From assembly GCF_008579165.1 (NCBI RefSeq), contig NZ_BKCN01000005.1: a stretch of 64,000 nt of DNA. One strand, written 5' to 3'. The DNA comes from Iodidimonas nitroreducens (lineage in GTDB: Bacteria; Pseudomonadota; Alphaproteobacteria; Sphingomonadales; Rhodothalassiaceae). Each line of letters starts with the position of its first letter. Positions within the stretch are counted from its first letter, which is position 1. This document shows positions 17,565 to 27,862 of the stretch, piece by piece. Made by a program: the position numbers and the translations under genes. A model generated the notes under the pieces. The model was not told where the DNA came from and searched no databases. It saw nothing but the letters and a program-made list of their open reading frames with translations.

Positions 17565-18758
17565 ATGACCTCGACCAGTGAACAAATGCGCGCCTGGAGC
17601 GGTCCGGCGATCCTGACCTTTGGCTTTCGCCCATTCTTTTTCGGGGCGGCCATCTGGGCGGTGGTTGCGATGGTGCTGTGGATTTTGATGCTGTCGGGGC
17701 ATCTTATGCTGCCCAGTGCTTTCGATCCGGTGAGCTGGCACGCCCATGCGTTTCTTTTTGGTTATCTGGGCGCTGTGATTGCGGGGTTTTTGCTGACGGC
17801 GGTTCCGAATTGGACCGGGCGATTGCCGATTGTTGGCTGGCATCTGGGATTTCTGGTGTTGGTCTGGCTGGCCGGTCGTGCGGCCCTTTTGGTTTCGGGC
17901 GTATTGTCAGCCGGGCTGGTGGCTGGGATTGATCTGGCCTTTCCGGTGCTTTTGGCGCTGGTCATCCTGCGCGAGATCGTGGCGGGCAGGAATTGGCGTA
18001 ATCTGATCGTGCTGATCATGCTGGTGATCTTTACCTTGGGTAATGCCCTGTTTCATTGGGAAGCCGCCCAAGGTGATTATGCCGCGCAGGGCTATGGGAT
18101 GCGGCTGGGGCTGGCTGCGGCGATCATGATGATTGCCGTGATCGGTGGTCGGGTCGTACCGTCTTTTACCCGTAACTGGCTGGTGAAAAGGCAAGACAAG
18201 ACCTTGCCGGCCTCACCGATGCAAGGGTTCGATAAACTGGCTTTGCTGGCCTTGCTGGTGGCGCTGGTTTTTTGGACCCTATGGCCTGCTGCCATCGCGA
18301 CCGGTGGGTTGCTGGTGCTGATCGGCGCGCTTCATCTTATACGGTTAGCCCGCTGGGCCGGGCATCGGACGATGGCCGAGCCGCTGGTGACAGTGCTGCA
18401 TGCGGGCTATATCTTTGTGCCTTTGGGGGCTTTGGCCCTTGCAAGCGAGATCCTTGCCCCCGGGTTCCTTGGCATGGCGGGGGCGCAGCATCTGTGGATG
18501 GCGGGGGCGATCGGCTTGATGACGCTGGCTGTGATGACGCGGGCCACTTTGGGCCATAGCGGCCAGATGCTGAAGGCGGGGCCGGGTACGGTCGCGATTT
18601 ATCTGGCCCTGATCCTGTCGGTGATAGCGCGGGTTATGGCCGGATTATGGCCCGCGCAATCTGAATGGCTGCATGGGTTGGCCGGTCTTTTCTGGATCGG
18701 GGCTTTTGGCGGTTTCGCCCTGATTTATGGGGCTCTCTTGCTCCGCCGTCTTCCCTAA
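17565..18758 (+). CDS. nnrS: NnrS family heme/copper membrane protein
   Basis: The 397-residue protein with about 12 membrane helices belongs to the NnrS family (PF05940). It starts with FGFRPFFFGAAIWAVVAMVL, has conserved His in SWHAHAFLFGYLGAVIAGF, and AVPNWTGRLPI follows. NnrS is found with denitrification and nitric-oxide response genes and protects against NO or nitrosative stress. It lies directly before the Crp/Fnr regulator and nar genes, which fits a nitrate/NO-linked role. The ribosome site GGCGGAG precedes the ATG. The 111 bp after it show no clear terminator. Confidence 0.93.
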   Translation: MTSTSEQMRAWSGPAILTFGFRPFFFGAAIWAVVAMVLWILMLSGHLMLPSAFDPVSWHAHAFLFGYLGAVIAGFLLTAVPNWTGRLPIVGWHLGFLVLVWLAGRAALLVSGVLSAGLVAGIDLAFPVLLALVILREIVAGRNWRNLIVLIMLVIFTLGNALFHWEAAQGDYAAQGYGMRLGLAAAIMMIAVIGGRVVPSFTRNWLVKRQDKTLPASPMQGFDKLALLALLVALVFWTLWPAAIATGGLLVLIGALHLIRLARWAGHRTMAEPLVTVLHAGYIFVPLGALALASEILAPGFLGMAGAQHLWMAGAIGLMTLAVMTRATLGHSGQMLKAGPGTVAIYLALILSVIARVMAGLWPAQSEWLHGLAGLFWIGAFGGFALIYGALLLRRLP

Positions 18759-18849
18759 AGGCTATGCTTTGATATCGTCGATCCATGTTTTGGCGGCCAC
18801 GGCCCGAGGAAGGCCAAGCGGGGCTTATCGCGTGGTTGCCTGTCCGTTT

Positions 18850-19547
18850 TTAGCTTGATAAGTCGTCGATCAGGGGATTGGGTTTGGCGAACCGCTCGAT
18901 ATCGCTTGATTGTGAATGCTGATCAGCGTTCCATTCACCGTCACGCCATAGGGTTGAAGGCCCTTGAAGGCGCGGCTGAGATTTTCCGGTGTCATGCCCA
19001 GAACTGAGGCCAGAAGCCGCTTTTCAAAATCCAGCTCGAAAGTTGCTCCGCCGCCGCTGCGCTTTTGCATCCGCAATAAATAATTCGCCAGCCTTTCCAA
19101 TGAGGTTCTGAGCTTGAGGTCTTTTTGTGTTTTGATGACCGCGCGATAACATTGTGCCAGTTCGGTGACGATGGCGCGGGCGAAATCGCTATCAAGTTCA
19201 AAGATTGCGCGAACATCCTGGCTGGGAAGCAGCACGATACGGCTTTTCTCCAATGTTCGGGCCGACATCAGATAGGGGGCATCCCGGATGGTTGCGGCCA
19301 GAATAAAGGTCGAGATAGGGCGCACCACGGCGAGGCTGCTATCGCGGCCATTCCAGCAGGAAAACAGATCGACCGAACCGGAAAGAATGATGTGCAGAAA
19401 ATCGCTGGGCTCACCTTCGGTGATCAATTCGATCTGGGCAGGAAAATTTTGGATATAGGCACCCCGCATCAAGGATGTGAAATGTTCATCCGTCATCTGC
19501 GAGAAGATATTGAGTTGTCTGATATCGCGATATTCCGAATCGGGCAT
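18850..19547 (-). CDS. Crp/Fnr family regulator (NarR/Dnr type), frameshift near C-terminus
   Basis: An N-terminal CNB-like sensor domain and a C-terminal helix-turn-helix (LLASVLGMTPENLSRAFKGL) make this a Crp/Fnr protein. It holds only two cysteines, so the four-cysteine 4Fe-4S cluster of FNR cannot form, and a NarR- or Dnr-like sensor (nitrite/NO, perhaps heme-based) is more likely. As read, the frame ends at 18870; adding one base near 18903-18905 gives the natural end ADIERFAKPNPLIDDLSS with stop at 18850-18852, for about 232 residues. It is divergent from narK, with FNR-like boxes between them, so it is the likely regulator of the nar operon. Confidence 0.87.
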
Positions 19548-19575
19548 TTCATTCCCTTCATATGATCACAGATGG

Positions 19576-19607
19576 CATATATCAAGAAATGGATTGATAT
19601 ATGTCAA
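19576..19607. promoter_or_regulatory. FNR-like box within a 10-bp palindrome, upstream of the regulator
   Basis: TTGAT-ATAT-GTCAA at 19594-19607 matches the FNR/Dnr consensus TTGATnnnnATCAA with one mismatch. It also forms the right arm of a perfect dyad CATATATCAA (19576-19585) / TTGATATATG (19594-19603) with an 8-bp spacer. The box centre is about 53 bp before the regulator start, fitting autoregulation. Confidence 0.6.
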
Positions 19608-19706
19608 TATTATGATTGATCCGCATGATTTTAACCTTGATACACCCTTGCACTATAGATGATAATTTTCAGTAACTCATTTATTTCATTATTGTTTTTG
19701 CGTTTC

Positions 19707-19720
19707 ATGATCTAAATCAA
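19707..19720 (+). promoter_or_regulatory. FNR/NarR-like box upstream of narK
   Basis: ATGAT-CTAA-ATCAA differs from TTGATnnnnATCAA at one base. Its centre (19713.5) is about 92 bp before the narK ATG. A class II activator at -41.5 would set the transcript start near 19755, with TAGCCT at 19748 as a weak -10. This is the most likely activation site of the nar operon. Confidence 0.65.
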
Positions 19721-19805
19721 ATCATCCTGGCAGCCCTGGCTTGAAAGTAGCCTCTGATCCCTTTTCGGGGGGTGAAGACGCATTATTTTCGCCGGGGAGT
19801 CTCCT

Positions 19806-22528
19806 ATGCCGACCGAAATTATGGCCTCGCAGGCCGATCAAACACGCGCTTTGAGTTTGAGCACAATCGCCTTCACGGCTTGTTTTGCAGTGTGGACGAT
19901 TTTTTCGATTATTGGTGTGGCCATTAAATCCGAGCTTGGGTTGAACGATACACAATTTGGCTTATTGGTTGCCACACCGATTTTGACCGGTTCCATCACC
20001 CGCATCTTTCTTGGTGTCTGGACGGAAAAATACGGCGGCCGGCTTGTTTTTTCCGGGCAGATGATCCTCACAGCCTTGGCCACCTGGGCGCTGACGCTGG
20101 CGGATAGCTATATCATGTATCTGATTGCGGCCTTGGGCGTTGGGCTTGCGGGTGGCTCTTTCATCATTGGGGTGGCCTATGTCAGCCGCTGGTATGAGGC
20201 GGGGCGACAAGGCACGGCGCTTGGCATTTTCGGGGCGGGCAATGTTGGCGCGGCGGTCACGAAATTCGTAGCCCCTTTTGTGATGGTTGCTTATGGCTGG
20301 CACGGGGTGGCTTATGTGTGGGCGGCGGGGCTGTTCATCATTGGCGTGTTGTTTTTCCTGCTGGCCAAGGATGATCCCGAACTGGTCGAGCGGCGCAGAA
20401 CAGGGGCAAAGGCGCCCTCGCTGGCAGAGCAACTGGCGCCTTTAAGAAACCTTCAGGTCTGGCGCTTTTCCTTTTATTATTTTTTCGTCTTTGGCGCCTT
20501 TGTGGCTCTGGCGCTGTGGATGCCGCATTATCTGATCGATGTTTATGGCCTTGATGTGCGCTTTGCCGGCATGGCCGCCGCTTCTTTCAGCCTGGCCGCG
20601 TCTTTATTCCGCGCTTATGGCGGGCATTTGTCGGATAAATTTGGCGCGCGATCCGTGATGTACTGGACCTTCGGTTTCAGCCTCCTCTTTTTGTTCATGC
20701 TCTCCTACCCGCCAACCGAATATATCATCAAGGGCAAGGATGGCCCGATTGCCTTCTCCACGCAGATGGACCTGTGGCCGTTCATTGTTACGCTCTTTGC
20801 CCTCGGTTTTTTCATGAGCCTCGGGAAAGCGGCGATTTTCAAGCATATCCCGGTTTATTACCCCCGTCATGTTGGGGCGGTTGGCGGTCTTGTCGGCATG
20901 ATCGGCGGTCTTGGTGGGTTCGTTTTGCCGATCATATTTGGCGCGCTGCTTGATCTTACGGGGATATACACATCCTGCTTTGCCCTGTTGTTCGTGCTGG
21001 TTGCCATTGCCTTGGCTGGATGCATCTGTCGATCCGGGCTATGGAGCGCGCCGCCCATGGCGAAGCGCTTGATCGCCTGCCGAGCCTGCCAGAGATGCAG
21101 GATATCCATATTCCGGGCCAAACGGTGATGCCCAAGGTGCTGGATGATTGGCAGCCCGAAAAGCCTCAATTCTGGGCGGAAAAGGGGCGGGCTATTGCGC
21201 GCCGGAATTTATGGATATCGATTCCGGCACTGCTTTTGGCTTTTTCGGTCTGGATGGTCTGGTCGGTTGTGGTTGCCCGCCTGCCTGCTATCGGGTTCGA
21301 TTTTACGCCGGGGCAGCTATTCTGGCTTGCCGCCCTCCCGGGATTGTCGGGCGCGACGCTGCGCATTTTCTACAGCTTCATGGTGCCGATTTTTGGTGGG
21401 CGGCTGTGGACAACGCTTTCAACCGCATCTTTGCTGCTGCCCGCCATGGGCATCGGATATGCGGTGCAGAACCCCGAAACGCCTTATCTGATCTTCCTCG
21501 TTCTTGCCCTTTTATGCGGTTTTGGCGGGGGGAATTTTGCCTCGTCGATGGCTAATATCGGCTATTTCTTTCCTAAAGCTGAAAAAGGCAATGCTTTGGC
21601 GCTGAATGCCGGGCTGGGCAATCTGGGCGTATCGGCCATGCAATTTGTGGTGCCGCTTATCATCACGGCGGGGGTGTTCGGGGTGATCGGCGGGGAACCG
21701 CAGATCATGTCGGATGGCGGCAAGCTCTGGATGCAGAATGCGGGCTTTGTCTGGGTGCCTTTCATTCTGGCGGCGACGATTGCTGCCTGGTGGGGCATGA
21801 ATGATATTGCCGATGCGCGCGCCAGCTTCGCCGAACAGGCGGTGATTTTCGGGCGTAAGCATAATTGGCTGATGTGCATCCTTTATACGGGCACATTTGG
21901 CAGCTTCATCGGTTATTCGGCGGGCTTTCCCTTGCTAACGCGCCTGGCTTTTCCTGAAATCAATGCCCTGAATTATGTTTTCCTCGGGCCGCTTGTGGGG
22001 GCTTTGTCGCGTGCCGGAACCGGCTGGATCAGTGATCGCTTTGGCGGTGGGCGGGTCACGCTATGGACCTTTGTCGCCATGATCCTTGCGACCGCTGGCG
22101 TGATTTATTTCCTTGGCGCGGGATCATTCATCGGCTTTTTCGCCTGCTTTATGGCGCTGTTCTTTCTGACCGGGGTTGGCAATGCCTCCACCTTTCAGAT
22201 GATCCCTGTGATCATGGGGCGCGAAATACCACGGCTGATGCCCCATCTTTCGGCGGATGATCGCCAGCGGCAAATCGCCATGGAATCGGGGGCAATCACC
22301 GCCTTTACCTCAGCCATTGCGGCCTATGGCGCCTTTTTCATCCCCAAGGCCTATGGCACATCCATCGCGATGACCGGCTCGGCTGTGGGGGCGCTTTGGG
22401 GCTTTCTGATTTTTTACGTGATCTGCGTGGGGATCACTTGGGCTGTTTATACCCGCCCCGGCGGCCTGCTTTACGACATTGAAAAACGAGATGACGCCGG
22501 CAGCAATGCCGCCCAGCCCGCGCAATGA
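19806..22528 (+). CDS. narK: Fused NarK1-NarK2 nitrate/nitrite transporter, one frameshift
   Basis: Two complete MFS modules lie in tandem. The first (19806 to about 21010) carries the NarK signatures GSITRIFLGVWTEKYGGR and SFIIGVAYVSRWYEAG with GAGNVGAAVTKFVAP. The second (from about 21200) has RIFYSFMVPIFGGR and GGGNFASSMANIGYFF with GLGNLGVSAMQFVVP. Frame is lost by one base near 21013-21017, exactly in the linker; restored, the protein reads through WMHLSIRAMERAAHGEAL as one chain of about 907 residues. Such double NarK proteins are known in Paracoccus, where one half takes up nitrate with protons and the other exchanges nitrate for nitrite. It is the first gene of the nar operon. Confidence 0.92.
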
Positions 22529-22592
22529 ACCTGCCAAATTTCCGGGTGGCATCCTTCGTCGCCTGAAATCTGCTAATTGAAAGGACAGCACG

Positions 22593-25500
22593 ATGAGCCA
22601 TCTGCTCGATAAATTGAATTTTTTCCAGAAAAAGGAACTGGAACAATTCTCGGACGGTTGGGGCCAAACCACGCGAGAAAATCGTGATTGGGAAGATAGC
22701 TACAGAAACCGCTGGCGGCATGACAAGATCGTTCGCTCCACCCATGGGGTGAACTGCACCGGTTCGTGTTCGTGGAAAATCTATGTGAAATCCGGGATCG
22801 TCACCTGGGAAACCCAGCAGACCGATTATCCACGCACCCGCGCGGGCCTGCCCAATCATGAACCACGCGGTTGCGCGCGCGGGGCCAGCTATAGCTGGTA
22901 TCTTTACAGCGCTAATCGGGTGAAAAATCCCCTGATCCGGGGCCGTTTGATGCGCGCCTGGCGTAAAATGCGGGAAACCATGACCCCGGTGGCGGCATGG
23001 GCGGCGATCCAAAATGATCCGATCCTGCGCGCCTCTTACACCAAAACCCGTGGCAAGGGCGGTTTTGTGCGGGCGACCTGGGACGAGGCGACCGAGATCG
23101 TCGCCGCGGCCAATGCCTATACAGCCAAAACTTATGGCCCTGATCGTGTATTCGGTTTTTCACCGATACCGGCCATGTCGATGGTCAGCTATGCGGCAGG
23201 CACGCGCTATCTCAGCCTTTTGGGCGGCACCTGCATGTCGTTTTATGATTGGTATTGCGATCTTCCGCCCGCTTCGCCCCAAACCTGGGGGGAACAGACC
23301 GATGTGCCCGAAAGTGCAGATTGGTACAATGCGGGCTTCCTGATGCTGTGGGGCTCGAATGTCCCGCAGACGCGGACGCCCGATGCGCATTTCTATACCG
23401 AGGTGCGCTATCGCGGCACCAAATCCGCGGTTGTCAGCCCCGATTATTCCGAAGCCGCCAAGTTCGGCGATATCTGGCTGAACCCGCAGGCGGGGACCGA
23501 TGCCGCACTGGCGATGGCCATGGGCCATGTGATCCTGCGCGAATATCATCTGGATCGGCAGGCCGAGTATTTCGAGGATTATGCCCGCAAATATACCGAC
23601 ATGCCGATGTTGGTGCGGCTTGATGAAAAGGATGGGCATCTGGTGCCGGGCCGGATGCTGCGGGCCGATGATTTTGCGGATCATCTGGGCGAGACCAATA
23701 ATCCCGATTGGAAGACGGTGGCCTATGATGAGACCTCGGGCCGGATCGTTGTGCCGAATGGGTCCATCGGCTTCCGCTGGGGTGAAGAGGGCAAGTGGAA
23801 CCTTGAACAACGCGCCAAGGGGGGCGCGGCACAGCTTCGCCTGAGCCACATCCTTGATGGAGATCATGACGAGATCGTGGGGGTTGATTTCCCCTATTTT
23901 GGCGGGGCGGCAACGGGCGATTTCGTGAAATGCGATCACCCCGACATTCTGACGCGCAATATCCCGGCCCGCCGCGTTACGCTGGCCGATGGGCAGGAGG
24001 CACTGGTTGCCACTGTGTTCGATCTGTTTTGCGCAAATTATGGTTTGGATCGGGGCCTTGGCGGCGATTGGGTATCGCAGGATTTCAACGACGACAGCCC
24101 CTACACCCCCGCCTGGGCCGAAAAAATCACCGGCGTTGAGCGCGAAAAAATCATCGCCGTCGCCCGGGAATTCGCCTCGAACGCAGAAAAGACCCATGGC
24201 AAATCCATGGTCATTTTAGGGGCTGGCCTGAACCATTGGTATCATATGGATATGAACTATCGCGGCATCATCAACATGCTGGTGATGTGCGGTTGTATCG
24301 GTCAGGAAGGCGGCGGCTGGTCGCATTATGTGGGGCAGGAAAAACTGCGCCCGCAAACCGGCTGGCAGCCATTGGCCTTTGCGCTGGATTGGAATCGACC
24401 GCCCCGGCACATGAATTCGACGAGCGCCTGGTATGCCCATACGGATCAATGGCGCTATGAAACCTTGCGCGCGGGTGAGATTTTATCACCCACCGCGCCC
24501 GAGGGCGATTGGGATATCAGCCTGATCGATTATAATATTCGTGCTGAACGGATGGGATGGTTGCCTTCTGCACCGCAGCTCAAAACCAATCCGCTGGAGG
24601 TATCGAAGGCGGCGAAAAAGGCTGGCAGGCAGATCAGGGATTATGTTGCCGAACAGCTGAAATCCGGCGGTCTCGAGATGTCCTGCGAAGACCCGGATGC
24701 GCCGGAAAACTGGCCGCGTAATCTGTTCATCTGGCGCTCGAATCTGCTGGGGTCATCCGGCAAGGGGCACGAGTATTTCCTCAAGCACCTTCTGGGCACC
24801 GATCATGGTGTGATGGGCAAGGATCTGGGCGAGGAAGGCGGCGTCAAGCCCAAAGAGGCCGTTTGGCATGACGAGGCGCCAAAAGGAAAGCTCGATCTTC
24901 TGGTTTGTATCGATTTTCGGATGAGCACGACAGCGGTCTATTCCGACATCGTGCTGCCGACAGCCAGTTGGTATGAAAAGGACGACATGAACACCTCGGA
25001 CATGCATCCGTTCATCCACCCGCTTCAGGCAGCGGTGGACCCGGCCTATGAAAGCAAGTCCGACTGGGAGATATTCAAGGCCATTGCCAAAAAATTCTCG
25101 GAAGTCGCCCCCGAGGTGCTGGGGGTGGAAACCGATATCGTCCAGCTTCCCCTGCTGCATGATACGCCGGGCGAATTGGCCCAGGCCCATGTGAAGGATT
25201 GGAAAAAGGGGGAATGCGAGCTGATCCTTGGCAAAACCGCACCAAATTATGTGGCGGTAGAGCGGGATTATCCAAATCTATACAAGAAGTTCACATCCAT
25301 AGGGCCGCTGCTGGAAACCCTTGGCAATGGCGGCAAGGGCATCAACTGGGATACCAGGACAGAAGTTCAGCAACTGCGTGATCTGAATGGCGTGGTGCTG
25401 GATGAGGGGGTATCCAAGGGTCAGGCCAAGCTTGAAACAGCCATTGATGCTTGCGAGATGATCCTGATGCTGGCCCCTGAAACTAACGGCCATGTTGCGG

Positions 25501-26339
25501 TCAAGGCTTGGGAGGAACTGGAAAAGCCGACGGGGCGACAGCACGCTCATCTGGCGGAAGGTGCCCATCATACCAAAATCCGCTTTCGCGATATCGCGGC
25601 CCAACCGCGCAAGATCATCTCCTCGCCCACATGGTCGGGGATTGAGAGCGAAGAGGTCTGCTATAATGCAGGCTATACCAATGTCCATGAACTGATCCCA
25701 TGGCGCACCCTTACGGGCCGGCAACAGCTTTATCAGGATCATCTGTGGATGCGGGCTTTTGGCGAGGGTTTTGTGAGCTATCGCCCGCCGGTGGACCTGA
25801 AAACCATCACCGCAGCCGTGAATAATGATGCGGCCGAGGGCAGCCCGCATGTGGTGTTGAATTTCATCACGCCCCACCAGAAATGGGGCATCCACTCAAC
25901 CTATACCGATAATCTGTTGATGCTGACCCTGAACCGGGGCGGGCCGGTGGTCTGGATGTCTGAAACAGATGCCGCAAAGGCTGGGTTGGTCGATAATGAT
26001 TGGGTCGAAGCCTATAATATCAATGGGGCGCTGACCGCTCGGGTCGTGGTGAGCCAGCGGATCAAGCCGGGCACGCTGTTCATGTATCATGCGCAGGAAA
26101 AGATCGTGAATACGCCCGGATCGGAAAAGACCGGCCATCGGGGCGGCATCCATAATTCCGTTACGCGCACCACCTTGAAACCCACGCATATGATCGGCGG
26201 CTATGCGCAGCTTTCCTATGGCTTCAACTATTATGGCACCGTGGGCAGCAACCGCGATGAATATGTGATCGTGCGGAAAATGCACAAGGTCGATTGGCTG
26301 GATCAGCCCGCAACAGGAAAAGTGGAGGCAGCACAATGA
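22593..26339 (+). CDS. narG: Respiratory nitrate reductase, alpha subunit
   Basis: The catalytic Mo-bisMGD subunit reduces nitrate to nitrite on the cytoplasmic face. The 1248-residue length equals that of E. coli NarG. The unusual FS0 cluster ligands His51, Cys55, Cys59 and Cys94 are visible (THGVNCTGSCSW; EPRGCARG), as is the Mo-ligating Asp of YDWYCDLPPASP. The C-terminal cofactor-binding domain has HQKWGIHSTYTDN and GGIHNSVTRTTL. Its stop overlaps the narH start (ATGA). The 64-bp gap after narK shows no terminator, so narKGHJI is probably a single transcript. Confidence 0.98.
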   Translation: MSHLLDKLNFFQKKELEQFSDGWGQTTRENRDWEDSYRNRWRHDKIVRSTHGVNCTGSCSWKIYVKSGIVTWETQQTDYPRTRAGLPNHEPRGCARGASYSWYLYSANRVKNPLIRGRLMRAWRKMRETMTPVAAWAAIQNDPILRASYTKTRGKGGFVRATWDEATEIVAAANAYTAKTYGPDRVFGFSPIPAMSMVSYAAGTRYLSLLGGTCMSFYDWYCDLPPASPQTWGEQTDVPESADWYNAGFLMLWGSNVPQTRTPDAHFYTEVRYRGTKSAVVSPDYSEAAKFGDIWLNPQAGTDAALAMAMGHVILREYHLDRQAEYFEDYARKYTDMPMLVRLDEKDGHLVPGRMLRADDFADHLGETNNPDWKTVAYDETSGRIVVPNGSIGFRWGEEGKWNLEQRAKGGAAQLRLSHILDGDHDEIVGVDFPYFGGAATGDFVKCDHPDILTRNIPARRVTLADGQEALVATVFDLFCANYGLDRGLGGDWVSQDFNDDSPYTPAWAEKITGVEREKIIAVAREFASNAEKTHGKSMVILGAGLNHWYHMDMNYRGIINMLVMCGCIGQEGGGWSHYVGQEKLRPQTGWQPLAFALDWNRPPRHMNSTSAWYAHTDQWRYETLRAGEILSPTAPEGDWDISLIDYNIRAERMGWLPSAPQLKTNPLEVSKAAKKAGRQIRDYVAEQLKSGGLEMSCEDPDAPENWPRNLFIWRSNLLGSSGKGHEYFLKHLLGTDHGVMGKDLGEEGGVKPKEAVWHDEAPKGKLDLLVCIDFRMSTTAVYSDIVLPTASWYEKDDMNTSDMHPFIHPLQAAVDPAYESKSDWEIFKAIAKKFSEVAPEVLGVETDIVQLPLLHDTPGELAQAHVKDWKKGECELILGKTAPNYVAVERDYPNLYKKFTSIGPLLETLGNGGKGINWDTRTEVQQLRDLNGVVLDEGVSKGQAKLETAIDACEMILMLAPETNGHVAVKAWEELEKPTGRQHAHLAEGAHHTKIRFRDIAAQPRKIISSPTWSGIESEEVCYNAGYTNVHELIPWRTLTGRQQLYQDHLWMRAFGEGFVSYRPPVDLKTITAAVNNDAAEGSPHVVLNFITPHQKWGIHSTYTDNLLMLTLNRGGPVVWMSETDAAKAGLVDNDWVEAYNINGALTARVVVSQRIKPGTLFMYHAQEKIVNTPGSEKTGHRGGIHNSVTRTTLKPTHMIGGYAQLSYGFNYYGTVGSNRDEYVIVRKMHKVDWLDQPATGKVEAAQ

Positions 26340-27862
26340 GAGTTCGTGCGCAGATCGGCAAGGTTTTAAACCTTGATAAGTGCATCGGGTGTCATACGTG
26401 CTCGGTCACCTGCAAGAATGTGTGGACCACGCGTGAAGGCGTTGAATATGCGTGGTTCAACAATGTCGAAACCAAGCCCGGCACCGGCTATCCCACCGAT
26501 TGGGAAAACCAGAAGCGCTGGAATGGCGGCTGGACACGGGGGGCCAGCGGTAAGCTGCATCCCAAACAGGGGGCCAAATGGCGGATTTTGGCAAATATCT
26601 TCGCCAATCCCTCCATGCCTGAGATCGATGATTATTATGAGCCTTTTGATTTCGATTATGATCATCTGAAATCCGCGCCCGAAATGGATCATTTTCCCAC
26701 CGCGCGCCCCAGATCGAAGATCACTGGCGAGCGGATGGAAAAAATCGAGAAGGGCCCGAACTGGGAAGAAATTCTGGGCGGCGAATTCTCGAAACGCTCG
26801 AAGGACTATAATTTCGAGGCGGTGCAAAAAGAGATTTATGGAGAATATGAAAATACCTTCATGATGTATCTGCCGCGTTTGTGCGAGCATTGCCTCAACC
26901 CCACCTGCACGGCTTCGTGCCCCTCGGGTGCGATCTACAAGCGCGAAGAAGATGGCATTGTCCTTATCGATCAGGAAAAATGCCGGGGCTGGCGGATGTG
27001 CATCTCGGGCTGTCCCTATAAGAAGGTTTACTATAATTGGGATACCGGCAAATCCGAGAAATGCACCTTTTGCTATCCACGCATCGAAAGCGGCCAGCCG
27101 ACGGTCTGTTCGGAAACCTGCGTCGGTCGCATCCGCTATCTGGGCGTGATCCTTTATGATGCCGACAAGATCGAGGCGGCGGCGAGCACCGAGCGCGAAA
27201 CCGATCTTTATGGCGCGCAACTGGATGTGTTTCTTGATCCCAATGATCCTGAGGTGATCGCTGCTGCCCGCCGCGATGGTGTGCCCGAAGATTGGATCGA
27301 GGCGGCAAAGATCAGCCCGATCTGGAAGATGGCGATGGATTGGAAGGTCGCCTTTCCCCTGCATCCCGAATACCGCACGCTGCCGATGGTGTGGTACATC
27401 CCGCCGCTCTCGCCGATCCAGAATGCAGCCGAGGCGGGCCAGATCGCGATGAGCGATCAGATGCCGGATGTGCGCTCCCTGCGCATCCCGGTCAAATACC
27501 TCGCCAATATGCTGACGGCGGGCGACGAGACCCCGATTGTGCACGCCTTGGAACGCATGTCGGCGATGCGGCTTTATATGCGGGCGCTGACGGTTGATGG
27601 TGTGCGCGATGAGGGCATTGCGGCCCGCGTCGGCCTGTCGGGCCGGATGATCGAGGATATGTATAAGATCATGGCCATCGCCGATTATGAGGATCGTTTC
27701 GCGATCCCCACGGCGCACCGCGAGCAGAATGAAGCCGGCGCCGACATTCGCGGCGGCTGCGGGTTCACCGATGGCAATGGCTGTTCTTCTGGCGAAACAG
27801 GCAAGACGAGCCTGTTCGGCGGCAAGAAGAAGCCTCTGGCCCTTCCGCAGGAGTCCTTTTGA
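26336..27862 (+). CDS. narH: Respiratory nitrate reductase, beta subunit
   Basis: This electron-transfer subunit passes electrons from NarI to NarG through three 4Fe-4S and one 3Fe-4S cluster. It starts at the ATG at 26336 overlapping the narG stop, giving 508 residues. Cluster ligands are seen at Cys16, 19, 22 and 26 (CIGCHTCSVTC), in CEHCLNPTCTASCPSG, and in KCTFC/CSETC. The Trp of CRGWRMC replaces a Cys, as in all NarH, and creates the 3Fe-4S centre. It ends in a short Gly/Ser-rich tail with two Cys. It overlaps narJ by one base (TGATG). Confidence 0.98.
   Translation: MRVRAQIGKVLNLDKCIGCHTCSVTCKNVWTTREGVEYAWFNNVETKPGTGYPTDWENQKRWNGGWTRGASGKLHPKQGAKWRILANIFANPSMPEIDDYYEPFDFDYDHLKSAPEMDHFPTARPRSKITGERMEKIEKGPNWEEILGGEFSKRSKDYNFEAVQKEIYGEYENTFMMYLPRLCEHCLNPTCTASCPSGAIYKREEDGIVLIDQEKCRGWRMCISGCPYKKVYYNWDTGKSEKCTFCYPRIESGQPTVCSETCVGRIRYLGVILYDADKIEAAASTERETDLYGAQLDVFLDPNDPEVIAAARRDGVPEDWIEAAKISPIWKMAMDWKVAFPLHPEYRTLPMVWYIPPLSPIQNAAEAGQIAMSDQMPDVRSLRIPVKYLANMLTAGDETPIVHALERMSAMRLYMRALTVDGVRDEGIAARVGLSGRMIEDMYKIMAIADYEDRFAIPTAHREQNEAGADIRGGCGFTDGNGCSSGETGKTSLFGGKKKPLALPQESF

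Noticed and set aside
21020..22528. A separate second narK gene starting at 21020
   Set aside because: No ribosome site precedes it, the first module's end is garbled at the same place, and adding one base joins both into a known NarK fusion type.
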